Positions 23,463 through 35,700 of a stretch of 64,000 nt of DNA are shown here, in pieces. Position 1 is the first letter of the stretch; each line of letters starts with the position of its first letter. The DNA comes from Baylisascaris procyonis (taxonomy: Eukaryota > Nematoda > Chromadorea > Rhabditida > Ascarididae). The stretch spans positions 3,410,001 to 3,474,000 of the forward strand of contig JAZARR010000074.1 in the NCBI GenBank assembly GCA_037389465.1. Direction: 5' to 3'. The notes below the pieces were generated by a model. The model saw only the letters and a program-made list of their open reading frames with translations, did no database searches and was not told where the DNA came from. Position numbers and translations under genes: made by a program.

Positions 23463-26400
23463 GTTAGTTGGTTCTTCTTTGAAGGTATCGTGCTATTAAT
23501 ATATGTTGTTGTAAAATTTGTTTCTCTTCTGTGATACTCCTGAAACAGTTAACGATGGTGAACGTCATCCGAGTGTTGCCTCATTTCCCTTTAGTTACGA
23601 TTGGCCTCTGACGCGCCTAATAGGTCTTCACTAAATACATTATTTTTGGAGCATTTGAAAGAGCTAATCGCAGATCAACGGGCAAGTCGTTATTAACGTT
23701 CGAAGTTAAAATCTACTGTGAATTTTTTAAGCCGCGAAATGTAGATCAACTACGTCCCCTCTACCACTCCCCTCCCAATCGGACTATTCCTTTCTCCTGA
23801 AGCGAATGGTGCTAGCAGAGGCTAATTGAGTGCAACAGCTTGCATAACATCATTTGATGAACACCGCTATCGGCAGGGATTTATGCAATCGTCTCTAATA
23901 GAACACAAATGATGGCATCTGTAAAATTATCTGTGGGCATATTGAAATATGTTTTATGCGAAATGATTCTGCAAGACTTGAAAATGTTACGTTCATTGCC
24001 TACGTAGAAGTTTCAATAGTTTTGAGAAGTTTGAACGATATATTTCTCATCAATATGTCTCTTTGTTACATTTGTTTGCTTAAAATCGCACACGTCTATG
24101 AATTGGTTCGAAATAAGAAATGAGAGGAGAGACTCGAATATTTCTATGAATAATTGCTATGACTTTATCTACACATTGTGATCTGCGACTGTTCATCTAA
24201 GCAACCCTAACGAAACGTATCATGTCAAATTGAAGTCTCTATATTTGGTAGAGAGATGTGTTTCATTCATTTCAGGTTTTATGCGAATAAACTAAAGCAC
24301 AAGACGGAGTTGAGTCGAATAACAGTAATTTCGGGCTCAGTTGAACGCTTAGTGCACATCGGATCTAGTGGCACTAATAATCATATAACAATGCACATAA
24401 ATTTGTAGCCAGAAACATTGGCGTTTAAGATTGCCGCCTGTGAGTTAAGATTTGTAATAGTGAATAGTCCTCGCGAAAATGTTATTCCTTTCGAATTTGA
24501 GCATCATGTTATCTAATCAAAAAAGCTGAACAAGTGATCACAACAATGCTATCTGCTGGGATAATCTTCGTTGTGCTCATGCGGGCTGAACTTCACATAA
24601 TAAGCGATAAGAGGCTGCAAAAAATGGTGGTCAACTGAACTCCAACCGTTCAGTTGCCGCCCTGAAAATATGCAAATTTATTCGATGACAGACTAAGTAA
24701 GTCAACAACTGCCGGATGAAATTTAGTTCGAATATTCAAATGTATTTGGGGCGGTGGCCAGAAGTAGGTAGGCCAGTAAAATGCTACTCAGTGAGCAAAT
24801 TTATCATTAGACAGATGCACCTACCTATGCGAGTAACATGCAAAAGATGAATATCAGCAATTATTATGTTTATTGCTGGTGTTTATCCGTTTGCATATGT
24901 AGTGCGTGTCCATCTATCAGCTTATTCGTAGCATTTTATTGGTAGAGTTGTTCTTAGCTTCATTGGCAAATGGCGTCGCATATTTAATCAGACTTTATCC
25001 AATGATGGCTGACTCCATCGTTTAGCCAGGAAGTTTGCATGTTTTTAGGATGGGAATCAAGCCATTTCACTCACTTACCAATCATTTTTGACGCTTTTGC
25101 GCCGATATTTGATTTTTAGTGGAAGTTTTAAATGTGCTACTTTTGACGATACTGAGCGGCGGTGCAGCCAATGATTCCAAAACTTATGTTTTTTCCCGTT
25201 GCTTTTCCATGTCCAATTTCCTATTTATTATGGCCATGCTTTAAAACTCAATTTTTTAGTGCCCATTGGAAGGCGCAAAGCCGAACTCTAAGCAAGTTAG
25301 ATGACGACCTTTATTACTGATTTCCCCGTCTCATATCATTTTGTATGAATGCGATTCTCACGGGGCAGCCTTTTGGCAATTATTTCAGCATTTTACTCAC
25401 GATTTTATAATAATTATGCAAAGTGGGACTTTACAATCATCGATGTATATACATGCAGCGCCGATAGTGACCATATGGAAAGACCTTCTTTCAAGTTCTT
25501 TTTATTGCTTATGAAGAAAATTTAAAAGAACAAATAATCGTATTTGCGAATAAGTGCAAAGAGTTGCCTAAAGCAGTTCAGCTGATAACGTCAACTAACC
25601 TCACCAATTTCGAGCAAATACAATCAAACGTACGTAGCAATGCGCTCGCATTTTTACTGATGCGACCATCCGTAACAAAATTCTATGAAAGGCTTTGTTT
25701 TTAGAGGTTTCCATTAGCAAATAACATAGCGATATTGCGTCTATGCGCATATATGCTTCTATACGATGGTCTTCATATGTCAAATTCGAAAGAAATTTTC
25801 TACTCTTTAAGGAGGAAAAATTTTGCATACATTTCACATTGGTCTAATTTTTGTTTAACATTCTTTCAACCACAAAAATCAGTCTCTTTTGAAAAAGATT
25901 TATTAGGCCCTTAAGGTTAGCAAAATACAAGAGCGCATATAATAGCAACTATCCTGGCAAAGATATTAAACAGATAGCAGTTCATCACTTGTTTTCCTAT
26001 GCGATCGGTTTAAAGCAGAAATCCAACCGACTAAGTACATTCAAGGCGTTGAAAGACTTTTTAAGTAAATATGACTATTTTTGAAGGTGATGAATGAATT
26101 TGATTGTCGATTTGGGTCTTCTGTTGTGTGAATGTGCATATTTTATCTCCCCAATTTCATATCTCTAGTATTTTTAGTCCCTCAAATTGAAACTATTAGA
26201 CAAAATAAATGCGCAAACATATCCACATACACATATCTATAAGCGCAAAGAGAATTTCATGGGGAACATTTCTAAATTAAAAGTGAACGCCTTAATAATG
26301 GCAACGGTGTGTTGAATTGTTTGTAAAATGAACATGAAAAGATATTTTTCATTTAGTGATAAAAATGAGATGAAAAATTTGCTCACTTTATTTGACATAT

Positions 26401-28390
26401 ATTAACCTTTCTATGGTTGACATTTTATTGACGCGAAACACCACTTCGCAGCGAATTAATTGTTGAGTTGAAGTGAATGATTGCAACAAAAAAGAACATT
26501 CAATTTTGATTGAACGAATAGTTTTTCAATAGTTTTTCTGCAAATTGATGCTTCTTTGCAATAAATCGATTAGAAAATGCGACGAGTGAAGAGGGCAACA
26601 TTAACGAGTTGATCAATTATCTGTTGCAATTGATTTATTGCACATTAAATTCATCTCGCACATATTTACAATGCTTTTTTTTTGCATTTCATTTATTGAT
26701 GCAATTTTCCACGAATACACCGAAAATTTTCCCTTGATCGCGTTAGTAAATGGAAAGTACATGCAAAAGAAGAAGCCTAAGGTGCTGATCGGCAAGGGCT
26801 GATTGCTAATATAAGAAAGATAAACTCGAAATTTCAGTAATTCCAACCTCATCTTTGAAGAAAAATTGTGACTTGCCTATTTATGGCTTATATTTCAGGA
26901 ACAAGTGTCTCAGTAATCAGCCACCACGAAAGTGTACTTTTGTTTCAAGAACGATATTAATTATAAGCAGAAGCCAATTGCTAGGAATAAAACGAAGTTC
27001 GTCCAGCATAATGTTTGCTAATTTTTAGAACAACATTTCTATTCACTTTATTTATTTGCATCGTAATAAGAAAAAACTTTCCTCTTCATTTGTAATTATC
27101 AAAAATATTTATCATTTTTCTTATGCAGGTATTACTAGAAAAAATAATAAGAGTATCGGTCTTACACTAAGCAATTCTAGAGTGTTGGCCAATTTGTTGG
27201 CCATCTAAAACAATATAAGTCGAAAACTACGGTGACTGCATCGTAAATAAGAGCGCTCAAATCTGAGTGGTAATGTGGAAGGCGCAATGGCATGCATTTG
27301 TCAAATTTGACCCCCCATCTACAGGGAGCAATTGGAGTATTCCAAAGTGCGTGGAACGTACGGCACGTTATCCGGATTAATTTTTAAATGAGGGGGCGAG
27401 TCACCTCACTTACGTGAACGGCTAAGATTCATTCTTCACACGGAAAAGTAATTCATGCAGTGACGGGGCGAGAGGAAGTTAAACTAAGCACACACTAAAA
27501 AATTTTTTCAATCATTAGCTGCATCTGTAGCAGAAATTTGCCCTTTCCTGGAGTGGCTTGATTGATTTTAGAATTCGGGAAGTATTTCGGGTGCATTTGA
27601 ATTGCTATAATTGTAGCATTATTTATCAAGTACGGAGAGATTGATTATTTATATCTATAAGATTGAAGCTTTCCACTCAATACAGGCGGCACAAATGCGA
27701 TTCAAAAAATTTTTGAATTCATTTGAACTCAGGACGCATGAACGGAATTGTTCTCCACTTCATCTTCAGTGAGCTCTGAGACTGCTGTTCAAAGCACAGT
27801 TATTACCAATTTTTAGAGAATTTTTAAAGCACTGTTTGGGAGATAAAACTGACCATCTTTATTATTACAACCATTTTTCGATTTTCGAGATGAAATTGTT
27901 GACCTATTTAGCAGTTGAGCGCTTGAGCAGCTATTCAAATACACTGGCAAAAAGGTATCGTTGTTGACGAAGACGATAAAGTGCAAACGCAACAACGTCT
28001 ATTTTGTTTTCAATGCATGCTTTTTTTTTGGAAAATCTTTTCCTATTCCGAACCATTTTCGAGTATTTTCTTTTCGAGAAAATCGCGAATAGTCAAGGAT
28101 TCAATCAGCCTTCTCCACAGCGATATAATTTAATTTTGAATGCAAAAAACGCGCCCTCTTGGGCAACCGGTTTTTCAATGAATGTACTCGCCTTTCAACA
28201 CTCCTTCTCACTATGAAAGTAGAAATTGATTCCCATAATGAGTGTTCATCTCAGATAGCTTGCAACTGCATCAGTCGATCTTTTATCATGATTTTCTGAC
28301 AATCTTTGGGTCCCAATGGATCCCTTCAGAACTTTTGCTGCCTAAATTGCTATTGCACGGCGGAATTGTATAGTTGCATGCCCTAGAATA

Positions 28391-28393
<3 letters not shown>
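23463..28393. other. AT-rich stretch, no gene recognised
   Basis: No frame has convincing splice context. The longest - strand frames (25601-25837 and 26613-26852) look like chance. Confidence 0.4.

Positions 28394-28434
<41 letters not shown>
28394..28434. repeat. (AT)n microsatellite
   Basis: A perfect AT dinucleotide run of about 41 bases (~20 units). Confidence 0.97.
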
Positions 28435-28437
<3 letters not shown>

Positions 28438-31400
28438 AAGTGATTGCCTGCCATTCATCCACAGCGAATTTTTTCTCGGCAACGGGACTGTTTTCCGCAA
28501 GCACATTTTACTTTACCGTAACCGATAAAGCATCCATTGCTAATAAATTTCTCTTCATATCATCTTAGGGCTTGGACTCATCTTTTGCCCCTCGGATGCT
28601 AACGAGTTAATTCACATTTGTTTCGCTTAGGAAAATTCGTTCCGATTAGGATGCTGAGGGAAATGTCTCGATAGAAAGAGTTGGGTGAGCCCGATCAGAG
28701 CCCGTTGAAACCAACCTGCAACAACCAATGCGAAAGGATGAATATCAGCAAGGCTAAGCCCGTTTGTAGGGCGCCTGGAAGTCATTAGATTGAAATTTTC
28801 GGTTCGTTACGACCAGATTCCACCTAACAGGTTTCCTTCTAACCGACTCGTCGAGTCACCCTCCGCCAAAGCCAACTAAATATTCCCATCCTTATTTTAC
28901 TTTTAAACTCACCTAGTTCACCTTATGAGCTGTCAATAATAAGAAGTTGATGGATGAAGCAATATTACAATGACAAATGAGTGAAGAGCATTTTATGTCA
29001 CTTCTTATGTGCTTTCGCAAATTTGCATTCACAACATGCATAGTGTGTCTGCAGAAATATGTCGACGAAAGTATGTATGTCTTTGTGCATCTTCCCAATA
29101 GCTTTAACTCAAGAAACGCTCAAGATAATTTTGTAAATTGATATGTGCGAAAATGCACTAGAATAACTTTCTGTTACCCCTTCTATGTTAATCACTCAAT
29201 TTCCTCACAAGTTAAACAGATTTAAGGACTCCAAAAAATTTATATGTATTGTGCACCTGCTAACTAGATTAAAATGAGAGGTTGAAAACCTGTTGGACTT
29301 TTTATTGAATCATTGGATTTGCTGGATTTAATCTGTTGGATTTAAAAAAAAAAGATTAAACACGAGTGGTCGATTATATTGTGGATGGTTGTTCCTCGCA
29401 TTATATGTTCATAGCTTATGAGAATGGTTGATGATGTGAATGCAATGCAAAAAAAAGTATATCGTGCCTTTGGCAAGCTTGTCATTTATTATTACTGCAA
29501 CTTCGTATTATTTGCAAGGAAGCAGATAACATACGAAAAGTAGAAATTCCATTGGAGATAAAATTATCGCTACTGCAGCTGTCTCGAATTGTATGTCGCA
29601 CATGATATAGAGAAATCAATCATTATACTTGAAAAGAATTTTTGGCAACAAGCGCTGTTCTTCAGCCCTTTCTGCTTCAGGGCAATAATAACATTGCGCT
29701 TCTTGATTGGTTCTCATCTCGTCAACAGTGTTATGATTGGATGAAGACGATGAATTCAGAAGAAAAAACAGGTCATACTTCTGTAGAGGAAGCAGTGCGT
29801 GAAACCGACCACCCAAAAGCAAAAAAAAAAAAAAAAATTGAAAGAAAAGTGGATTAAGGAGATAGAAAAAGAGAACGTACAAAAAACGTTTCAGCCTTTA
29901 ATGTCGGTATTCTTTCATGCAAGCAGAATTTTTTGCGAATATTTTTCGCCAAATCACCGCATTTTTCTGCTTACCTCATTTCGGATGCTTTCCGACTGAT
30001 TCATCCGAATATCGGCTGTCATTCACTAAAAAAAAGCATATTCCCATGAAGCAACCGTCCGTTTTGATGTGAGAAGCTGCTATAGATAAATGTGTTTCCC
30101 TTTTCGCAATGTAAAATATCAACGCTGAGTATAATTGCTAACTTTTCAATTCCTTTAACTGCGTTATCGATGGCGCGATGTCAAAGCGCGAATAAGCAGA
30201 GAATTTATGAGAGAGAACGTGTATTAGGGCCACTGTATTAGAGCAACGGATGTTTAGGGCATTTATAACAAAGTTTGCGTAATTGACAAATACTGCAGGA
30301 TGTAAATGCCCGTGCCAAGTGTTACGCTTATTTCCAGTGTGTAAATAATCATATCCGCACATGTCTATAGAGCAAATGAATAAGGAAGAAGACATTCGCA
30401 GCATAGTGCACACACCCGGTTATGACCATAACCAAATGAATGATATATTAGTCACTGAAAAATTCCATCAAACAGTACTAACCAAGATGAATCGTTGTCG
30501 ATAAACACCTCATTTTAAACATTTTTAATCTATGCGATGAGGAAAGCAAATTGTTGTTCAGATAGCTCAAGTAAGGAAACGGCATTTGCAATAGTTGATA
30601 GGCTCGCCGGTTCTTGTTGGGCCGAGCGAAAACCCAAATATGTTTTCATTCATATATACTAAACTTACTCTTTTTTAAAATCTTTATCTTTATTATATTT
30701 TATTTTCTTCGATCTGAAACAAAAACTTTTGAAACATATGTACTAAAATCTTTGTAATATTTATTTATTTTTGCTCCTTACTAATATTTATTTTATAATA
30801 TTTTTACACACTAAGAAAGACTTGCCCTATATTTACAATCATTTATTCGAACAAATAGGCAATGTTAAGCCAGTCGACTATCATTTGGCGTTTTCTTCAT
30901 TGAGGCAAAATGCGCATAATATTTAATTGCATTTTATATATGCAAAGATAACGAAGCTTACTGAATGCTTGTTTTGTTATTAGCTGCAACGACAATCGCG
31001 TCACTGACCTTAACAGCCTTTTTTTCGGCTTATTGAAGTTGTAAAGGAAAACTCCCACATTGACTCTTATTGTACTCCTTTTTTTCCTTGAATCGAATAG
31101 AAAAATCTTTTTCATGTATTTTATTTCTTTACTAGACATTTCCTAAGATATTTATTGTTGTCAGCTCCTCCATAAGTATATCGTATTGATCGTTTCATGA
31201 GTGGAAAAATTTTTGAATAGATTCTTCAGGGAATTATAATTAATAGCATCATAAAAAGTTTGTGAGAAAATTCAATAAAATGGCTACTAAAATTTTCATT
31301 GCAAGAAATGTTCGATTTATTCACGCTTAATTTGATTTTCTATCTTTGTTTATCTATAAACAATTCGAGGTGTATGTTTAATATTTATTTCACTGATAGC

Positions 31401-32487
31401 ACATGATCGTGATCGACTTTCGAATGAATTCATTAAATATAAGGGCAAGTTGATTTTCTTGTTCTACATCCTCAACGTGTCAGTTTATTATACTCTCAAC
31501 GAAGTTTGAGAGATCAAAAATGAGAAATAACAAATTTTGCGTCGTTTTGTTAAGTGTCCAAAATTCAAAAGTAAATTTATCAAATAATGAAGATTGCTTT
31601 TTTCCACTTTTGGTACTAAACATTCGATGTTTCTTAGGCCATTTTCATCGTCATTCCTTAGATCTTGCCTTCTCACCCTAGAGCAACACGAGACGAATAG
31701 AATTCTCATAAAGCTTCTTCCTTTTCACGGAGTTCTTTTTCCTCAGTAACTTAAGGCTACTTTTGAGCACCATGGAAACATTTTCGAGATCGTTTTTGAT
31801 GAAAGTAATACGATTTCGATTCAGAAAGTGAGGAATTTCTCGGAAATCAATATTTACTTCGCCTCACTTTGCAACCAACTATTCTATAAGCTTCAATATT
31901 GCTTGGTGCTACTGTTGAACGAATAGCATGTGAATCAGCGAGATACCTCTCTCGAGTCATTGAGAACAGATTATGAAAAATTGAATAAAATATGCAAATT
32001 CAGTGTTATTCAAGTGCTTTTATTGGGTTTACCTCATAAAACATACATATTTATAGCACCTGAATTAAGTAAAGTTGATGATTTCTAAAGGCACATCACA
32101 TGAGGCACACTGATACGCATGAAATAATGACAAATATCGGGATATACTCACCTTTGTGAGTAGGTATTATAATGACCGCTAGCTTTACTTGCCTGATAGG
32201 CTATCATTTAAGTACATTTGACAACAGATCTACCTATAGTTGCTGGAGTATAATCCAATTAAACCAGTAGCCAAGTAAATCTTGTCTTATAATGAACTTT
32301 AATTAAAAAATATTTGTATAACACCGCTTTTTCTTGCTTCCGTGCAGTTGTTATAACAAAATAGGTACAAAATTTGAATTTCTCTTAAGCAACATTAGTC
32401 TGCCCATTTTGAAGGTTAGCGCCGTATTAATGGGCTAAATGAGAGAATGGGGCTGCCTTACATTACAAAATTGGTCGCGTATGTTCT
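28435..32487. other. AT-rich stretch, no gene recognised
   Basis: No supported gene. Small open frames on both strands (for example 30138-30413) lack splice context. An A run at 29820-29836 interrupts a + frame. The stretch lies downstream of the - strand gene that ends at 32754. Confidence 0.4.
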
Positions 32488-32493
32488 TTTATT
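32488..32493 (-). terminator. Candidate poly(A) signal of the - strand gene
   Basis: AATAAA on the - strand, about 260 bases after the stop codon at 32754. A plausible 3' UTR length for a nematode gene. Confidence 0.4.
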
Positions 32494-32753
32494 AATTCAT
32501 AAATGTTTTCTCTGTCTTATGAAAACTGCTTCTCTTTTGAACTCATTTAAAGAAGTGCATAGAAAGAGGGTATTATTTTCTGTAAATTGCAGTGCATACC
32601 TCAGTAGCATGGTTATATAGTGAACCAAAGCTAAGAAGGAAAAGGACCTCACGAGTGCATCACGCTTTAAAGCTACCCTATATAAAAACACTTGGAATTA
32701 TGCTTCACATGAGCATTCTGAGTCATGTGAAAGCATCTTTTAAGTCGTCCCAA

Positions 32754-35700
32754 CTATGCATGCCTCCTTATTCGCTGTTCGCGAAGGATGTGAGTGAGTG
32801 AAGGAAATGCTTCCCGAACTATTTGTGTCATCGCAAACGCGATCACCAGCAGACGAACTTCATTATCTGCCTCTTCCGACCATTCCATCCTGAAAGTGAA
32901 TTCCATCTTGTCTAGACCCATTTCACGACTAAATTTCTAAGTACAAATGTAAAGAAAATCACATTGAAAGGCTGACTTTACGTACGCAATATGCAATGAC
33001 GCAGAAGTGGAGGGGGATTTTCTGTGAAATATGTGAATATTTCTAGAGAAATCGCAACAGAATAAGAGTCAATAGTATGTAATGTGGTTAAAAAAAAATT
33101 AATCCCTATTGCTCAAAACGTTGCCCTTTCACGCATCAATGATTGTTCGGTTAGGGCTCGTAACTGTTCCATTTAATCGTATTTAGCGCCAATTGGTTAG
33201 AAATTAATGAAAAAAAAAATTCGAACGCGAGCGTATAAAACAGTTGGAGAACCGAGTTTTTTCTTTTAGGGGACATGAAATAAACGAAGAAGGAAAGTTG
33301 AAACCGTAAGACAAGATAACATTTGGGACTCCAGCGTTTCAAAAGCTCAGAATTGTTTTGACCTTGATATCCAAAAAAAAAACCGTGAGGAAGATCAGTT
33401 CCATTGTTACAAAGTTTTCATATTTCATTAATTTCAGCTTTACAACTCATAGCAAATACTAATCACTACAAGAGAATATTTCTGGTTGGTTTTCGTGCGT
33501 TCTTATAGACTCGCATTTGTGAGCGTATAGAAAAATCTATTTAAAAAGCTTGTGGAAATGCGATATTATAAAGTTAAAAAATTTGCATAACAATGGCGTC
33601 ACATCTGTGCATGTATATGCATCTGTGTGTGAGCGTGCACATCTGTCTATCTGTCCGTAATTTTCAGTTGGGAACAACTGAAGCTAGCGGTACGCGCTCT
33701 GACCAAGTGATGTGTATTAGGGTTGGCTTTTGGCATAAACTCTTCGATCTTGATCGCCGAAAGCAGAGGAGGAACGCTCTTTCAATGTTTCGCAGTAATA
33801 CAGCCCTCCCCCTTAATCGTCCTCGAGACTTCATCTCCCGTCACCAACTTTCACTTTGAAAGAAATTGTGCAAATCTGAATATACGAAAAATTTGTACAT
33901 TTTTCGTGCATTACTGCAACACGGCCGGGCTGCAAAAGGCGAGTCTTTTGTAAAGGACTTGTGTGATGGATCATCTCAATCAATGTACGAATATTTTACC
34001 ACCTATTTGGAGAGGAGAGTGATACGAAAGCAGTTGGTCAATTGGACGGAATGTGAATATGCACACATCGTGGCAGCTGAACGGACGTACCTAGCCAGTT
34101 AGCCAACCGATTTATGATAATGAGTCGTTGACATCGTGTAAAGATGCTATTTTGCGCTATTCACATTCTAAATATAATTCACAGGTAATTGCCAGATGTG
34201 AAACTAAAGTGAAATTTGTTATAGTGCATCGTCAGAATTTGATCGGAATTGAGAACTTCATATGACTTTTCATGAGAAAGGTGTTAATTTGCCCGTGTAT
34301 TATTCATTCTTCTTTCCAGAAAAATGGCACAATTTTATGTTTGGAATTTGATTTATTGAATTGAATAATGGAGTGCAGAATTGTAAAGGCATATTGATAA
34401 GGGAATTCAGTTTCTAAAATATTTCAAATCGTTCGCATTTTGCCTACAAATCGTTGAACTGTTAGTCACAATGTTTCACTCACTTTTGAAATCTGAGTGG
34501 GACGTATTGCATTCTATATTTTATGTGATTTCCTCTCGCCTCAAGGAAATTCATTTCAGATGCTTAGATTTATTTGGGAATGTTAGTGCGAAATCATTTC
34601 AAGGAAATGAATTAAACGACCAAATGTTGCAACATTGCTTTGAGCCAAAGTCGCACTCTAGGTTTGACTCATATCAGTATTAATGTTCTCTTCGCGTCAA
34701 CGATGAAAGTTGATAACAGTCATGCCAGCATATACATCCCCTATTAACCCTTAACACATATATGATTAGTACTAAAGCGTTGAATATTTATTGAGCAGCG
34801 TTGCGACCTTGGTCAGAATTTTGCAACTGCACAGAATTTGCACAGGATTTGCACAGAATCTGAGAGGCATCTTAAGGCTCCACTTACCTGATAGAGTTCT
34901 CATCGAAAAATGCGAACTGAGGGCGAACAATAGCGATGATTTGGTCACGCTTTTTAAAATGCCATTGAATATGATTGAAGAGGCATCCACAAAGTGATAG
35001 TGCCCTCAGCCATGAAGAGGAAAATTGTTCGATTACACAACGACTGTCATCATCAACACATGATGCAATCTGTATGGTTTCTGTGGAAGCCTGCTCAACG
35101 AATTCAAATAGACGCATTCCTAAAATTATATTCGATCACTCAATTATATAAAAATCATAGTCGTCTAATGAGTAGATTTGGCATCTCTTTCCTTTTTTTC
35201 CCCTTTCCAATGACGGAAATCGAATTATAAGACAGCAAATATCTTATTAGTCAAATAGCTTTTTTCCAAAAGAGATATTCAGCTATAACAGGCAACCTAA
35301 GTCGTTTGTCACTTTTCTCTATGAAGCGTAAAAAAGTTGGCATACTAAAGGTGGCATTGGCTTGAAGATTTTGTGCAATCAAAGCTCTCCACAAATATGT
35401 TTGAGAAATAAAAACGCTCACCTGAAACAGGATGTCTGATTTTGGAAATAACATATTCATTATCATCGCTGCTCGATTCCCCGAAGGTAAGCGTAAATAT
35501 GCGGCGAGCACCTTCGGCTAATACCATTTCTTCTGGATGTAAGCTAACATTGAGTAGACGTTTGTTGTTCTCATCGGTTATTTCGAAGTCAATAGGACTA
35601 AATTGAACTGCGTTGTTGGCCAGGTACCGTTCTACTGCAATCTCGAACTGAAAAAAAAAGCTAAATTGCTAATCTCAGTAAAACTGATGCTCTTTATGAT

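Noticed and set aside
33857..33859. UGA as a selenocysteine codon
   Set aside because: No redox-type context or homologue is visible, and no SECIS element was recognised; the coincidence of two open stretches is the simpler explanation.
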